Shown here piece by piece: positions 1 through 7,429 of a DNA stretch of 17,885 bases. The notes beneath the pieces were generated by a model. It did no database searches. It saw only the letters and a list, made by a program, of their open reading frames with translations, and was not told the origin of the DNA. Each line of letters starts with the position of its first letter. The stretch's first letter is position 1. Source of the DNA: Ilyomonas sp964658445 (GTDB lineage Bacteria > Bacteroidota > Bacteroidia > Chitinophagales > Chitinophagaceae); the NCBI GenBank assembly GCA_964658445.1, contig CAZZZH010000074.1, positions 1 through 17,885 on the forward strand, read 5' to 3'. Both the position numbers and the translations under genes were made by a program.

Positions 1-8
1 TTTACAAC

Positions 9-16
9 TACATTTG
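9..16 (+). promoter_or_regulatory. Candidate -7 element for the Crp/Fnr gene
   Basis: TACATTTG is an exact match to the Bacteroidota -7 consensus TAnnTTTG. It would start transcription near base 22 and give a leader of about 90 bases before the ATG at 115. The -33 region lies outside the window, so only half of the promoter can be judged. Short AT-rich matches are common by chance. Confidence 0.3.
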
Positions 17-114
17 AGCTGACACCCCTCAGTTGCCAGCTACGGACAGCAAGTTACATCTTCATTAGCGGTCAGCGGTCTTCATAACCAAACCTTCTTA
101 CCACACATTCAGCA

Positions 115-621
115 ATGAAAGAAATGGTTGAACTTTCAAACAAAACAATTACCATCGACAGAAACGAGTTTCTGAAGGTAAAGGGAAGTATTGACACCAA
201 CGTGTATTATGTAGAAAACGGCAGTGTAAGGATGTTTGTTTTAGACGACTATGAAGAACAAACCATCCGCTTTGGCTACAAAGGAAATCTGATTGTTTCG
301 TTAGACTCTTTTTTAACCGGCAAACCTTCCGACCTTTTTATACAGGCAATTAAAAGAACGGTCTTGAAAGTGATAACCAAACCGCAAATCGATCAATTTC
401 TGAGCAACGAAGCCAATCGGATTTTATGGACGAACATTTTAGAAAACCTGGTTCTTCAGCAGTTGGAACGCGAAATTGATATCCTAACCAGCTCGCCCAA
501 AGAGCGCTACCAAAGAGTGCTGAAAAGAAGCCCGCAGCTTTTTCAGGAAATTCCAAACCGGCATATTGCCAACTATTTACGGATGAGTGCCGAAACCTTG
601 TCGCGTTTAAAAAAGTCTTGA
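115..621 (+). CDS. Crp/Fnr-family transcriptional regulator
   Basis: A cytoplasmic one-component DNA-binding regulator of 168 residues. Residues about 10-95 fit a compact cyclic-nucleotide-binding-type beta-roll (YYVENGSVRMF at 31-41, then GNLIVSLDSFLTG at 58-70). Residues about 96-130 form the dimerisation helix, with an SPKERYQRVL segment at 127-136. Residues 146-166 are the helix-turn-helix (IPNRHIANYL, AETLSRLK), the usual ending in Bacteroidota members. It is about 20 residues shorter at the N-terminus than typical relatives, but an in-frame TAA at 85-87 blocks any upstream start. ATG at 124 is an alternative start. The ligand is unknown; many Bacteroidota members lack the residues that bind cAMP. 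A DinB-like gene follows 59 bases downstream on the same strand and may be co-transcribed. Family assignment is firm; regulatory targets are not visible. Confidence 0.85.
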   Translation: MKEMVELSNKTITIDRNEFLKVKGSIDTNVYYVENGSVRMFVLDDYEEQTIRFGYKGNLIVSLDSFLTGKPSDLFIQAIKRTVLKVITKPQIDQFLSNEANRILWTNILENLVLQQLEREIDILTSSPKERYQRVLKRSPQLFQEIPNRHIANYLRMSAETLSRLKKS

Positions 622-680
622 CGCCAATCAAGGTTTATAAAAACTACTTTTTTGAGCTTTGCATTTAAATTAAAAAAGAT

Positions 681-1232
681 ATGCAATCAGAAACCTTACT
701 ACAATCGCTGATAGAGCAAACAAGACAAATCATTAACCAGGCTGAAAAGCTGAACAACTATGATTTACCGGCTTTGACCTGGAGAGAACAGTCTGCATCG
801 TGGAATGTGCTGGAATGCCTGGAGCATTTGAATTTGTATGGCAATTTTTATTTGCCTCAAATAGAAATGAAAATCAAAAATACCCCCACCAAAAATGACG
901 CTGATTTCAAAAGCGGATGGTTAGGCAGTTACTTCGCAAAGAGTATGTTGCCCAAAGAAAAGCTGAACAAAATGAACACCTTCAAAGACAAAAACCCTTT
1001 GCATGCTAAGCTTGACAAAACGGTGATTCAAAAATTCATCAACCAGCAAGTTAAACTGCTGGACCTTTTGAGCGAAGCCAGAAACGTAAGCCTGAACAAA
1101 GTGAGAATCGAAACTTCAATCTCGAAATTGATAACCTTAAAACTGGGAGATACGTTTCAATTTTTGATTAACCACATCATTAGACATTTAAACCAGATCG
1201 ACAAAATACAACTGGCTATTAAAAATGCTTAA
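681..1232 (+). CDS. DinB-superfamily protein
   Basis: A 183-residue soluble protein of the DinB/YfiT-like four-helix-bundle superfamily, whose members usually bind a divalent metal through three histidines. The matching positions are visible: H49 in WNVLECLEHLN (residues 41-51) and H165 and H169 in NHIIRHLNQID (164-174). No signal peptide or membrane segment is seen. Some family members are thiol-dependent S-transferases and many were first noted as DNA-damage-inducible; no specific reaction can be assigned here. The gene lies 59 bases after the Crp/Fnr-type regulator on the same strand, which suggests co-expression or regulation by that neighbour (inference). Base composition is AT-rich, like the upstream gene. 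Confidence 0.8.
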   Translation: MQSETLLQSLIEQTRQIINQAEKLNNYDLPALTWREQSASWNVLECLEHLNLYGNFYLPQIEMKIKNTPTKNDADFKSGWLGSYFAKSMLPKEKLNKMNTFKDKNPLHAKLDKTVIQKFINQQVKLLDLLSEARNVSLNKVRIETSISKLITLKLGDTFQFLINHIIRHLNQIDKIQLAIKNA

Positions 1233-1280
1233 CGGATAAGATTGCAATGGGTTATAAAGAATAATTGGATAATTGTAATT

Positions 1281-1961
1281 CTAATACCCCGTACTTCCAT
1301 CTCTTACCTTAATCTTTTTCTTGCTGTTCTTCTTTTCATAATCCAGCACGGCAGCAGGCTTCGCGACTTTCTTAGCGGTAGCGGTACTATCTACACTTGT
1401 GCTGTCAGTGTTTGCCTTTATGTTGTGGGTAAAGGGAGATTGCAGTTTGTCGAACACATAATTTTCTGTCTTCACCGCAGCGCCGGTGGTGGGGTCGTAG
1501 TAGGTCCAGGTGCCTTGCCGGTAGCTGGTACCTTCGGCTTTCATTACGCGCTGGGTTATCTTATTTGGGTCGTTCAGGTCATACACATCTACAGTGTCGT
1601 AGGGGTTATCTGGGTTTACAGCCTTCCAGCTTTCTTCGCGTATCATGCCCGCCATGGTGAAGTACTGGCTGGTACCATTTTTAAAACCATATTTATAGTT
1701 TTCAATGGCCTGTAGATCGCCCTGCAAGCTATAGGTACGCCAGGTACCGGTCTTCTTACTGTTCTCAAAAACACCTTCCTGCTCGTAGCCAGGCTCGCCG
1801 CGCAGCTCGGGCATTTGCACCACCCATTTGCCTTGCTTCAAACCTGCTTTGTCGGTACAGTTCAGCGTATCGCCATGCACACTAATCATAAAGGTTTTGC
1901 ACTGACTAAAAGCAGCGTTGCCGGCGGCAACCAGAAGCAGAGGCAACAAGTATTTTTTCAT
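1281..1961 (-). CDS. Secreted MORN/YwqK-like repeat protein
   Basis: A 226-residue exported protein. Residues 1-20 form a signal peptide (MKKYLLPLLLVAAGNAAFSQ). The Cys after it is preceded by Gln, so it is not a proper lipobox. The mature part carries degenerate MORN/YwqK-type strands: GLKQGKWVV at 40-48, EGVFENSKKTGTW at 62-74, ENYKYGFKNGTSQYF at 87-101 and RQGTWTYYDPTTG at 148-160. The C-terminus (about 185-226) is low-complexity, Ser/Thr-rich then Lys-rich, and probably disordered. Such repeats occur in proteins named YwqK-family antitoxins, but no toxin lies nearby and export argues against that role. It starts 48 bases downstream of a small gene on the same strand, a possible two-gene unit. 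Function unknown. Confidence 0.75.
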   Translation of the reverse strand: MKKYLLPLLLVAAGNAAFSQCKTFMISVHGDTLNCTDKAGLKQGKWVVQMPELRGEPGYEQEGVFENSKKTGTWRTYSLQGDLQAIENYKYGFKNGTSQYFTMAGMIREESWKAVNPDNPYDTVDVYDLNDPNKITQRVMKAEGTSYRQGTWTYYDPTTGAAVKTENYVFDKLQSPFTHNIKANTDSTSVDSTATAKKVAKPAAVLDYEKKNSKKKIKVRDGSTGY

Positions 1962-2009
1962 AGCACAATGATTATCTCTGTTAAACGAAAGCGGACGAGC
2001 AATTATTTC

Positions 2010-2276
2010 TTACTCTTCATCGCCTTCGTAATAGGAAGCGTCTTCACTGTTGTACACCGCCAGCCATTGCTGCGCCGCTTCATCGCTAAGACACTCAACA
2101 ATATCGTGAATTTCATCCGACTTTCTTACCCATTGCATCTCTACCGCTTCATTGTAATGAATAACGAAGAGGCAGTTATCGGTAATTACCTTTACCTGCA
2201 ATAAACTAAGAGTAATGCCAGGACGTAGTTGCACTATATAATAACATTCTTTTTCTAAAAGCTCATATGAATACAT
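2010..2276 (-). CDS. Small acidic protein of unknown function
   Basis: An 88-residue protein with no family I recognise. The frame stays open upstream to a TTG at 2318, but the ATG at 2276 (MYSYELLEKE) is the better start and is preceded by a purine-rich AGAAGAGAAGAG stretch that could serve as ribosome binding site. There is no signal peptide or membrane segment. The central part (about 12-45) looks like alternating beta strands (YYIVQLRPG, LLQVKVITDNCLFVIHY). The C-terminal half is helical and acidic, with several Asp/Glu in the last 12 residues. It is followed 48 bases downstream by the secreted repeat protein on the same strand. A candidate promoter about 175 bases upstream would give it a long leader. 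Confidence 0.6.
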   Translation of the reverse strand: MYSYELLEKECYYIVQLRPGITLSLLQVKVITDNCLFVIHYNEAVEMQWVRKSDEIHDIVECLSDEAAQQWLAVYNSEDASYYEGDEE

Positions 2277-2571
2277 AACTCTTCTCTTCTTTTCTGTTTC
2301 ACAAAAATTTAAACTCAATACAGCTTTTGTTGGAGGTAGTAAATATAACCGTGTGGTGGTTGAAGACGCAAAAATACTCCATTTATGGCGGGAAAAAAAG
2401 ACGGCTAAAACAGCAGCTTTAACAGGTTGGGAAGTAAATAAAATAAGCAGCCCAAAAATAAATTTGTAAAGCGTTGACCAAGGTTACGCATGAGAGCTAA
2501 AGCAAAGCTGTAAGTAAAAAGAGGTCAAATGTGCAGTCTTAACAAAAAGAAGCAATATTTCGTTAAATATA
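2277..2571. other. Gene-free stretch upstream of the small acidic gene
   Basis: About 295 bases with no plausible coding frame on either strand. It holds the candidate minus-strand promoter at 2453-2481 and is otherwise A-rich on the plus strand. I see no tRNA, no clear riboswitch fold and no repeat family. If the promoter is real, 2277-2445 is an untranslated leader of about 170 bases. Confidence 0.5.
2453..2481 (-). promoter_or_regulatory. Candidate Bacteroidota-type promoter, minus strand
   Basis: Read on the minus strand, TTG (2481-2479) is followed after 18 bases by TATTTTTG (2460-2453). This matches the Bacteroidota primary sigma consensus TTG-N(18-20)-TAnnTTTG in both elements and spacing. 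Transcription would start near 2446 and run into the small acidic gene at 2276. A second TATTTTTG at 2376-2369 lacks a matching -33. Confidence 0.45.
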
Positions 2572-2605
2572 AAGCAAAGGGAAGCCAGGGGGCTTCCCTT
2601 TGCTT
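2572..2605 (-). terminator. Strong hairpin terminator after the receiver-domain gene
   Basis: A perfect 15-base inverted repeat (2572-2586 against 2591-2605) with a 4-base loop. It lies 25 bases past the stop of the minus-strand receiver gene at 2631. On the minus strand the right arm ends in CCCTTTGCTTT and runs into an AT-rich tail, so it should end that transcript. It also insulates the downstream gene-free region. Confidence 0.75.
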
Positions 2606-2630
2606 GTTAATGTCAGAGCGAGGAGGGATA

Positions 2631-3104
2631 CTACGCGTATATTTTTTGCATTAGCGCTATTTCGTTTAGTTCTTCTGAGATAGATAAAAAGTGATCGGAT
2701 AAAGGCTTTTCAAGGCAGTCTTTTACGTAAGAAAAAGAAAAAGACTTTGCCCGGTCAGATGCGGTAACAGAAGAAGACAGCATGTAAACAATAAGATTGT
2801 TCTTTATGCTATCTGGCATGGCTTCTATTTTTGCCAGCACTTCCCAGCCAGATACCTGCGGCATGTTGATGTCTAAAAACAAAACGGTTTTAGAAGTTTT
2901 GTTTGCTACCTGATTCTTTAAATATTCGATGCCTTCGTGCACATTGGTAAATCCGACAATATTAATATTGGCAGGCTTGAAAATCTTTTTCAATGAAAGT
3001 GCGCAAACGATGTTATGGCAGGAATCGTCATCAATAATAACAATGTTGCTGATAGAACTGTACATAGATATTGATTTTAACTTTGGAAGTGAAGCTATAT
3101 TCAT
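2631..3104 (-). CDS. Stand-alone response-regulator receiver protein
   Basis: A 157-residue single-domain CheY-like protein. The receiver signature is complete: acidic pocket D25-D27 (IIDDDS), phospho-acceptor D78 in LFLDINMP (75-82), the switch Ser in MLSSS (108-112), and K133 in LEKPLS. No DNA-binding or enzymatic output domain follows, so it should act as a phosphorylation-dependent partner of another protein. A second ATG at 3065 (MYSSISN) sits close to the usual receiver start and would give 144 residues; the first 13 residues look dispensable. No histidine kinase lies in the window. A hairpin terminator follows at 2572-2605. The fold is certain; the pathway is unknown. Confidence 0.85.
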   Translation of the reverse strand: MNIASLPKLKSISMYSSISNIVIIDDDSCHNIVCALSLKKIFKPANINIVGFTNVHEGIEYLKNQVANKTSKTVLFLDINMPQVSGWEVLAKIEAMPDSIKNNLIVYMLSSSVTASDRAKSFSFSYVKDCLEKPLSDHFLSISEELNEIALMQKIYA

Positions 3105-3327
3105 ATAATCTGGTTTTTTACTGCTGTGTGTATAAAATATACCTCTTTAAAAACTTCTTTCACAAAAGTGTTGAAAACAATCGGAGCCAAGCTTTAAAAC
3201 GGCTTAAATAAAAATTAATTTAAGCTTAAAGAAAGTGTAGATACAGGAGTTAGTTAATGCAGAAGGGCTGTAAAGCAAAAGAAGAAAGCTTCTTTTACTA
3301 ACAGCAGTCGATTTCATTTTTAAACGT

Positions 3328-3705
3328 TTACGTGTACCTGAATAAAGCAGTTGTTATATTTAGAAAACCATAAAACAAGAAAGCGTCTTCCGCACTTTGC
3401 TCCCAGGTAAACGGCGCCCGCCCGCGTTTTGGGTAGCCTGACGGAATGTTAATGGTGCGGTCATTTAGAGGGTCACCGTTGTGCAGGTGCACTTTAAAAT
3501 TGCAATCGCAAATAGAAGAATGTAGAATGCCTGTGAAACACCAGGGGATATTGAATTTATTAGACAAAGTATAATAACGGTCTTTGTTCTTTATAATCTT
3601 CTGTAGGCAATCATCTGCTTCCCCATATTTTTCCTCAGTAATAATACAAGTGTCAAACATGCGCTGCAATTGGTTTTGGGTGGCCAATGTAAACGAGTTT
3701 ATCAT
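3328..3705 (-). pseudogene. Truncated lysozyme-family (COG5526-like) protein, probably inactive
   Basis: A 125-residue frame that I match from memory to the COG5526 lysozyme-family domain. Supporting features are the N-terminal MFDTCIITEEKYGEAD (16-31), the IPWCFTGILH segment (53-62), the hallmark HLHNGDPLNDRT (73-84), and a P-x-x-x-x-P-F-T-W-E-Q-S-A-E-D-A block ending at 108. Two things are odd. Relatives have LHxxE at this site, whereas here it is LHSSI, so Ile65 (codon ATT) replaces the expected catalytic Glu, a change needing all three bases. The protein also stops after FLNITTALFRYT, where relatives continue with a region containing a YNGFGYR-like motif; I could not find that part in the following bases in any frame. 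There is no signal peptide. It may be a decaying gene or a catalytically dead small binding protein. Confidence 0.55.
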
Positions 3706-3974
3706 GAAGTTGATTTATGCTTTCTGCGAGAAAAAGTTTTTATTTATAACTTAAATTTTTTAACGCAACTGGAAAAGAATTAAAATAGAAAATGATTAGC
3801 CAGCTTGTTACGTTCTTTTTCTTTCCACTCTTCTCATCACCATTATCATTATTATTATTGAATGATACAGGACATTGATAAAGAAAGATTCATAAAACCA
3901 ATCGCTTCCTTTTGTTATACTTGCATATAATTTGTTGGTTACTCTTCTTTCAAAAATCAATTAATCTTATTCTT

Positions 3975-5702
3975 ATGGATGCTGCTATTGAACAAAAAGT
4001 AAATACATGGCTTAACGGCAATTACGACGACCAGACAAAAGACACACTCAAAAAACTGCAACAGGAAAATCCTGATGAGCTGACCGAATCTTTTTATCGC
4101 AATCTTGAGTTTGGCACCGGCGGTTTGCGGGGCATCATGGGCGTAGGCACCAACCGAATGAACAAATACACAGTGGGTATGGCTACGCAAGGCTTTGCCA
4201 ACTATCTAAAAAAGACATATGGCGATACAGAAATAAAAGTAGCCATCGCACACGATAGCCGCAACAACAGCCGCTTCTTTGCCGAAACCACTGCCAACGT
4301 GTTTGGCGCCAACGGCATCAAAGTGCTTTTGTTTGAAGCCCTGCGGCCTACGCCGGAACTATCATTTACCATCCGCTATCTGAAATGTCAGGCAGGTGTT
4401 ATCTGTACCGCTTCTCACAATCCGAAAGAATACAATGGTTATAAAGCCTACTGGAACGATGGCGGGCAATTGGTGCCGCCGCACGATAAAAATGTGATTA
4501 CCGAAGTGGATGCGATCAGTAGTGTAGATGATGTAAAATGGACCGGTGGCGAGAGCAACATTACCATCATCGGCAAAGACATGGATGAGGCTTACATCAA
4601 CATGGTAAAAAGCCTGAGTGTAAACCCGCTGGTGATTCAAAGGCAGCATGATTTAAAAATCGTTTACACACCTATTCATGGCAGCGGCATTATGCTGGTG
4701 CCGCAGGTACTTAAGGCTTTTGGTTTCGATAATGTAACGATTGTGAAAGAACAGGAGAAGCCGGATGGCAATTTCCCAACTGTCAATTATCCAAATCCCG
4801 AAGAGCCAGAAGCCATGAGTTTAGCTTTGAAAAAAGCGCAGGAAATAGATGCTGATATTTTATTGGGAACCGACCCCGACAGCGACCGCGTGGGTATTGG
4901 CGTGAAAGACAACAATGGTAAATGGACATTAATGAATGGCAATCAAACAGCCGTTCTTGCCTGCGCCTACATGATTGAAGCCCGCAAAGCGGCTGCCCTT
5001 GCCAAGCCAAACGATATGGTAATTAAAACCATCGTTACGACAGAGCTGATAGACCAGATTGCTACGCAAAATGGCGTGGCTTGCTACAATGTGCTGACCG
5101 GTTTTAAATGGATTGCTGAACTGATTAAAGAAAAAGAAGGCAAAGAAAACTACATCATTGGTGGAGAAGAAAGTTTTGGCTTAATGGTCGGCGATCAGCT
5201 TCGCGATAAAGATGCTGTTTCTGCAGTTGCTTTTCTCTGCGAAATGACGGCTTATTTGAAAAACAAGGGCATGACATTGTTTGATAAGCTTATCGAACTA
5301 TATAAGCAATACGGCTTTTATCTCGAAAGCCTTACCAGCATTACCAAAAAAGGTATGCGCGGTCAGGAAGAAATTGCCGAAATGATGCAGAGCTACCGCG
5401 ACAATCCGCCCAAGGAAATCAATGGATCGCCCGTATTGCAACTTCTGGATTACGATGTGCGCAAAGGCAAAAACTTAATTACCAAAGAAGAGTGGGACAT
5501 TACCTTGCCCAAGAGCAATGTGCTTCAATTTATACTTGCCGATGGCACTAAAATTTCAGCGCGACCTTCAGGCACTGAGCCAAAAATCAAGTTCTATTTC
5601 AGCGTGCATACCATACTCGAAAAAGAAGAAGACTTTGAGGTCGTACACAAAAAATTAGAAGACAGAATTCAGGCAGTTATTGCAGATATGAAACTAAAAT
5701 AA
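3975..5702 (+). CDS. Phosphoglucomutase/phosphomannomutase (alpha-D-phosphohexomutase)
   Basis: A cytoplasmic enzyme of 575 residues that moves phosphate between C1 and C6 of glucose or mannose phosphates. It feeds nucleotide-sugar and glycogen synthesis or breakdown. All four superfamily signatures are present: catalytic phosphoserine loop CTASHNP (S147), metal-binding GTDPDSDR (D300, D302, D304), sugar-specificity loop GGEESFG (396-402) and phosphate-binding RPSGTEPK (530-537). The length fits the long PGM2-like bacterial group. The frame extends to a TTG at 3912, but the ATG at 3975 (MDAAIEQKVNTWL) matches the family N-terminus. It is a single-gene unit ended by a hairpin at 5719-5756. TATACTTG and TATAATTTG just upstream are imperfect -7 candidates. 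Phosphoglucomutase is more likely than phosphomannomutase from overall similarity, but substrate choice is not proven by sequence. Confidence 0.93.
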   Translation: MDAAIEQKVNTWLNGNYDDQTKDTLKKLQQENPDELTESFYRNLEFGTGGLRGIMGVGTNRMNKYTVGMATQGFANYLKKTYGDTEIKVAIAHDSRNNSRFFAETTANVFGANGIKVLLFEALRPTPELSFTIRYLKCQAGVICTASHNPKEYNGYKAYWNDGGQLVPPHDKNVITEVDAISSVDDVKWTGGESNITIIGKDMDEAYINMVKSLSVNPLVIQRQHDLKIVYTPIHGSGIMLVPQVLKAFGFDNVTIVKEQEKPDGNFPTVNYPNPEEPEAMSLALKKAQEIDADILLGTDPDSDRVGIGVKDNNGKWTLMNGNQTAVLACAYMIEARKAAALAKPNDMVIKTIVTTELIDQIATQNGVACYNVLTGFKWIAELIKEKEGKENYIIGGEESFGLMVGDQLRDKDAVSAVAFLCEMTAYLKNKGMTLFDKLIELYKQYGFYLESLTSITKKGMRGQEEIAEMMQSYRDNPPKEINGSPVLQLLDYDVRKGKNLITKEEWDITLPKSNVLQFILADGTKISARPSGTEPKIKFYFSVHTILEKEEDFEVVHKKLEDRIQAVIADMKLK

Positions 5703-5718
5703 CTGACATGATATTTGT

Positions 5719-5756
5719 AAAAAGCAGTGCTAAACAGCGCTGCTTTTTCTTTTTTA
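5719..5756 (+). terminator. Intrinsic terminator of the phosphohexomutase gene
   Basis: A 13-base-pair stem (5719-5731 with 5736-5748, one G.U pair) with the 4-base loop AAAC, followed by a T-rich tail CTTTTTT. It begins 16 bases after the stop codon. This is a classical rho-independent layout. Confidence 0.85.
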
Positions 5757-5847
5757 TGAAACGAGCTGCAATACTCCGATTGATCGTCTGTTGCGACGCT
5801 CCGTTCAACATTCTGAAAACAATTGAGCCAATAAGCGAATACCTTAT

Positions 5848-5898
5848 TAAACTAAAGCTCTAAGTTGTTTTTATTGAAAACTAAGAGTTGGTTTAGTC
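5848..5898. terminator. Weak AT-rich hairpin between convergent genes
   Basis: An imperfect inverted repeat: TAAACTAA...CTCTAAGTT pairs with AACTAAGAG TTGGTTTA, with a 2-base bulge, one mismatch and a loop rich in T and A. It lies between the ends of the plus-strand mutase gene and minus-strand der, about 35 bases past the der stop. It could help end der transcripts but has no strong U-tract. The rest of 5757-5932 shows nothing recognisable. Confidence 0.25.
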
Positions 5899-5932
5899 AA
5901 ATAAATCAAGCTGTCACAAGCTTCTGGCACCT

Positions 5933-7267
5933 TTACTTTTTTCTAAAAAATATTCTTATCGGCACACCTTTAAAATTAAAGTTTTGCCGTAATTGGTTTT
6001 CTAAATAATTGCGGTACGGTGTTTTAATATCATCCGGATAATTGGTAAAGAATGCAAACGAAGGAACTTGTGTAGGAAGCTGGGTTACATATTTTATCTT
6101 AATTGAATTGCCTCTCACCACCGGCGCATGATAAGCTTCAATTGCTTTTAGCATCACATCGTTCAGCTTGCTCGTGGTTACTTTGCGCGTTTTGTTTTCA
6201 TACACTTCCAAAGCGGCTTCCATCGCTTTAAAAATGCGTGTTTTTTCGTGCACCGAAATAAAGATAACAGGCACATCCGTAAAGGGAGCCAGCTTCTCTT
6301 TCAGTCGCTTTTCATAGTCGCGCGCCGTGTTGGTTTCTTTATTGATTAAGTCCCATTTATTTACCAATACCACAATACCTTTTCCTTTACGTGTAGCCAA
6401 CGAAAAGATGTTTACATCCTGCGCCGTAATGCCTTTCTCTGCATCCAGCAACAGCAAACAAACATCAGCTTCGTCCATGGCTTTTATAGCCCGGATGATG
6501 GAGTAAAACTCAAGGTCATCCTTCTCTTTATTTTTTTTACGAATACCAGCCGTGTCTATCAGCACAAACTCTTTTTGAAACATATTGTAGTGCGTATGGA
6601 TGGTATCGCGCGTGGTGCCGGCAATGTCGCTGACAATGGTTCGCTCCTCGCCTATCAAAGCGTTTAGCAACGATGATTTGCCCACGTTTGGCTGCCCGAT
6701 AATTGCAAACTTGGGTACCGGTTTTTCTTTCTCTTCTGTTTCGTTTCCCTCGGTTTCTGTTTCCTTTTTTTCTTCCGGCATCAAAGAAGAAATTTCATCC
6801 AGCAACTCGCCGGTGCCGGTTCCCGTCATGCTGCTTAAAAAATAAATTTTTTCAAATCCTAAACTATAAAACTCCGAAGCTTCCAGGAGACGTTGGTTGT
6901 TGTCCACTTTATTTACGGTAAGAAACACGGGCTTTGTTGCACGACGTAGCAAGTCTGCCATCGCTTCATCCAGGTCGGTAATGCCAGTGGTCACATCGGT
7001 CATAAACACAATGGCATCCGCTTCATCGATGGCTATGCGTACTTGTTTACGGATTTCTTTTTCAAAAATATCTTCGGTATTGGGCACAAAACCACCTGTA
7101 TCAATTACATTAAACACTTTACCGTTCCAATCGGCTACACCATACTGGCGGTCGCGCGTTACGCCGCTTATGTCATCTACAATGGCTTTTCGCTGTTCCA
7201 GCATCCGGTTGAAGAAGGTACTCTTGCCAACATTAGGTCGGCCTACAATGGCGAGGGTATAACTCAT
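5933..7267 (-). CDS. der: Ribosome biogenesis GTPase Der (EngA)
   Basis: An essential double-GTPase that binds the 50S subunit during late assembly. The 444 residues hold G domain 1 (Walker A GRPNVGKST at 9-17, DTGG at 56-59, NKVD at 119-122), a short acidic linker (about 165-183, rich in Glu/Thr), G domain 2 (GQPNVGKSS at 191-199, DTAG at 238-241, NKWD at 303-306), and a C-terminal KH-like domain ending PIRIFFRKK. The open frame runs upstream to a TTG at 7378. The ATG at 7267 (MSYTLAIVGRPNVGKST) is the family start, and the extra 37 residues have no counterpart. It lies 162 bases downstream of era on the same strand, a gene order I recall as common in Bacteroidota. The linker is longer and more acidic than in enterobacterial Der. 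Confidence 0.97.
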   Translation of the reverse strand: MSYTLAIVGRPNVGKSTFFNRMLEQRKAIVDDISGVTRDRQYGVADWNGKVFNVIDTGGFVPNTEDIFEKEIRKQVRIAIDEADAIVFMTDVTTGITDLDEAMADLLRRATKPVFLTVNKVDNNQRLLEASEFYSLGFEKIYFLSSMTGTGTGELLDEISSLMPEEKKETETEGNETEEKEKPVPKFAIIGQPNVGKSSLLNALIGEERTIVSDIAGTTRDTIHTHYNMFQKEFVLIDTAGIRKKNKEKDDLEFYSIIRAIKAMDEADVCLLLLDAEKGITAQDVNIFSLATRKGKGIVVLVNKWDLINKETNTARDYEKRLKEKLAPFTDVPVIFISVHEKTRIFKAMEAALEVYENKTRKVTTSKLNDVMLKAIEAYHAPVVRGNSIKIKYVTQLPTQVPSFAFFTNYPDDIKTPYRNYLENQLRQNFNFKGVPIRIFFRKK

Positions 7268-7375
7268 AGCCGGCAAAAATAAGCGATAGGATGTAAGTGG
7301 TACGTTATAAGTAATCGCTGTTTGAAGATAAGCAGCGAGCAGCAAAGCGCAAGCAAATAAGGTTGCAGGTGAGTG

Positions 7376-7402
7376 CAAACATACTTATCAAGAACTTAAG
7401 TA
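7376..7402 (-). promoter_or_regulatory. Candidate promoter of der
   Basis: On the minus strand TATGTTTG (7383-7376) matches the TAnnTTTG -7 element exactly. A CTG triplet lies 19 bases upstream, one base off the TTG -33 element. The start point would be about 100 bases before the der ATG, which suggests der can be transcribed separately from era. Confidence 0.35.
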
Positions 7403-7429
7403 CAGCTCTTATAGATTATTATGTTCCGC

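Noticed and set aside
67..80. Tandem AGCGGTC AGCGGTC
   Set aside because: Two 7-base copies only; not enough to call an operator or a repeat array.
1..87. Open frame from the left edge, in the same frame as the Crp/Fnr gene
   Set aside because: It ends in TAA at 85-87, its 28 residues do not look like the missing Crp N-terminus, and it may be chance or the tail of an unseen gene. Too little to call.
1242..1715. 157-residue plus-strand frame opposite the YwqK-like gene
   Set aside because: It is the complement of a well-supported minus-strand gene with signal peptide and repeats, and shows no family pattern.
1281..1961. YwqK-like gene as the antitoxin of a toxin-antitoxin pair
   Set aside because: It carries a signal peptide and there is no recognisable toxin next to it.
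5790..5825. GTTG...CAAC stretch (TGTTGCGACGCTCCGTTCAACA) suspected as a dispersed intergenic repeat
   Set aside because: Only one copy is visible in the window and the inverted part is 4 bases; a genome search would be needed.
7268..7378. A 37-residue hydrophobic N-terminal extension of Der that looks like a signal peptide
   Set aside because: It starts at a TTG, has no counterpart in the family, and the ATG at 7267 places the Walker motif at the normal position.
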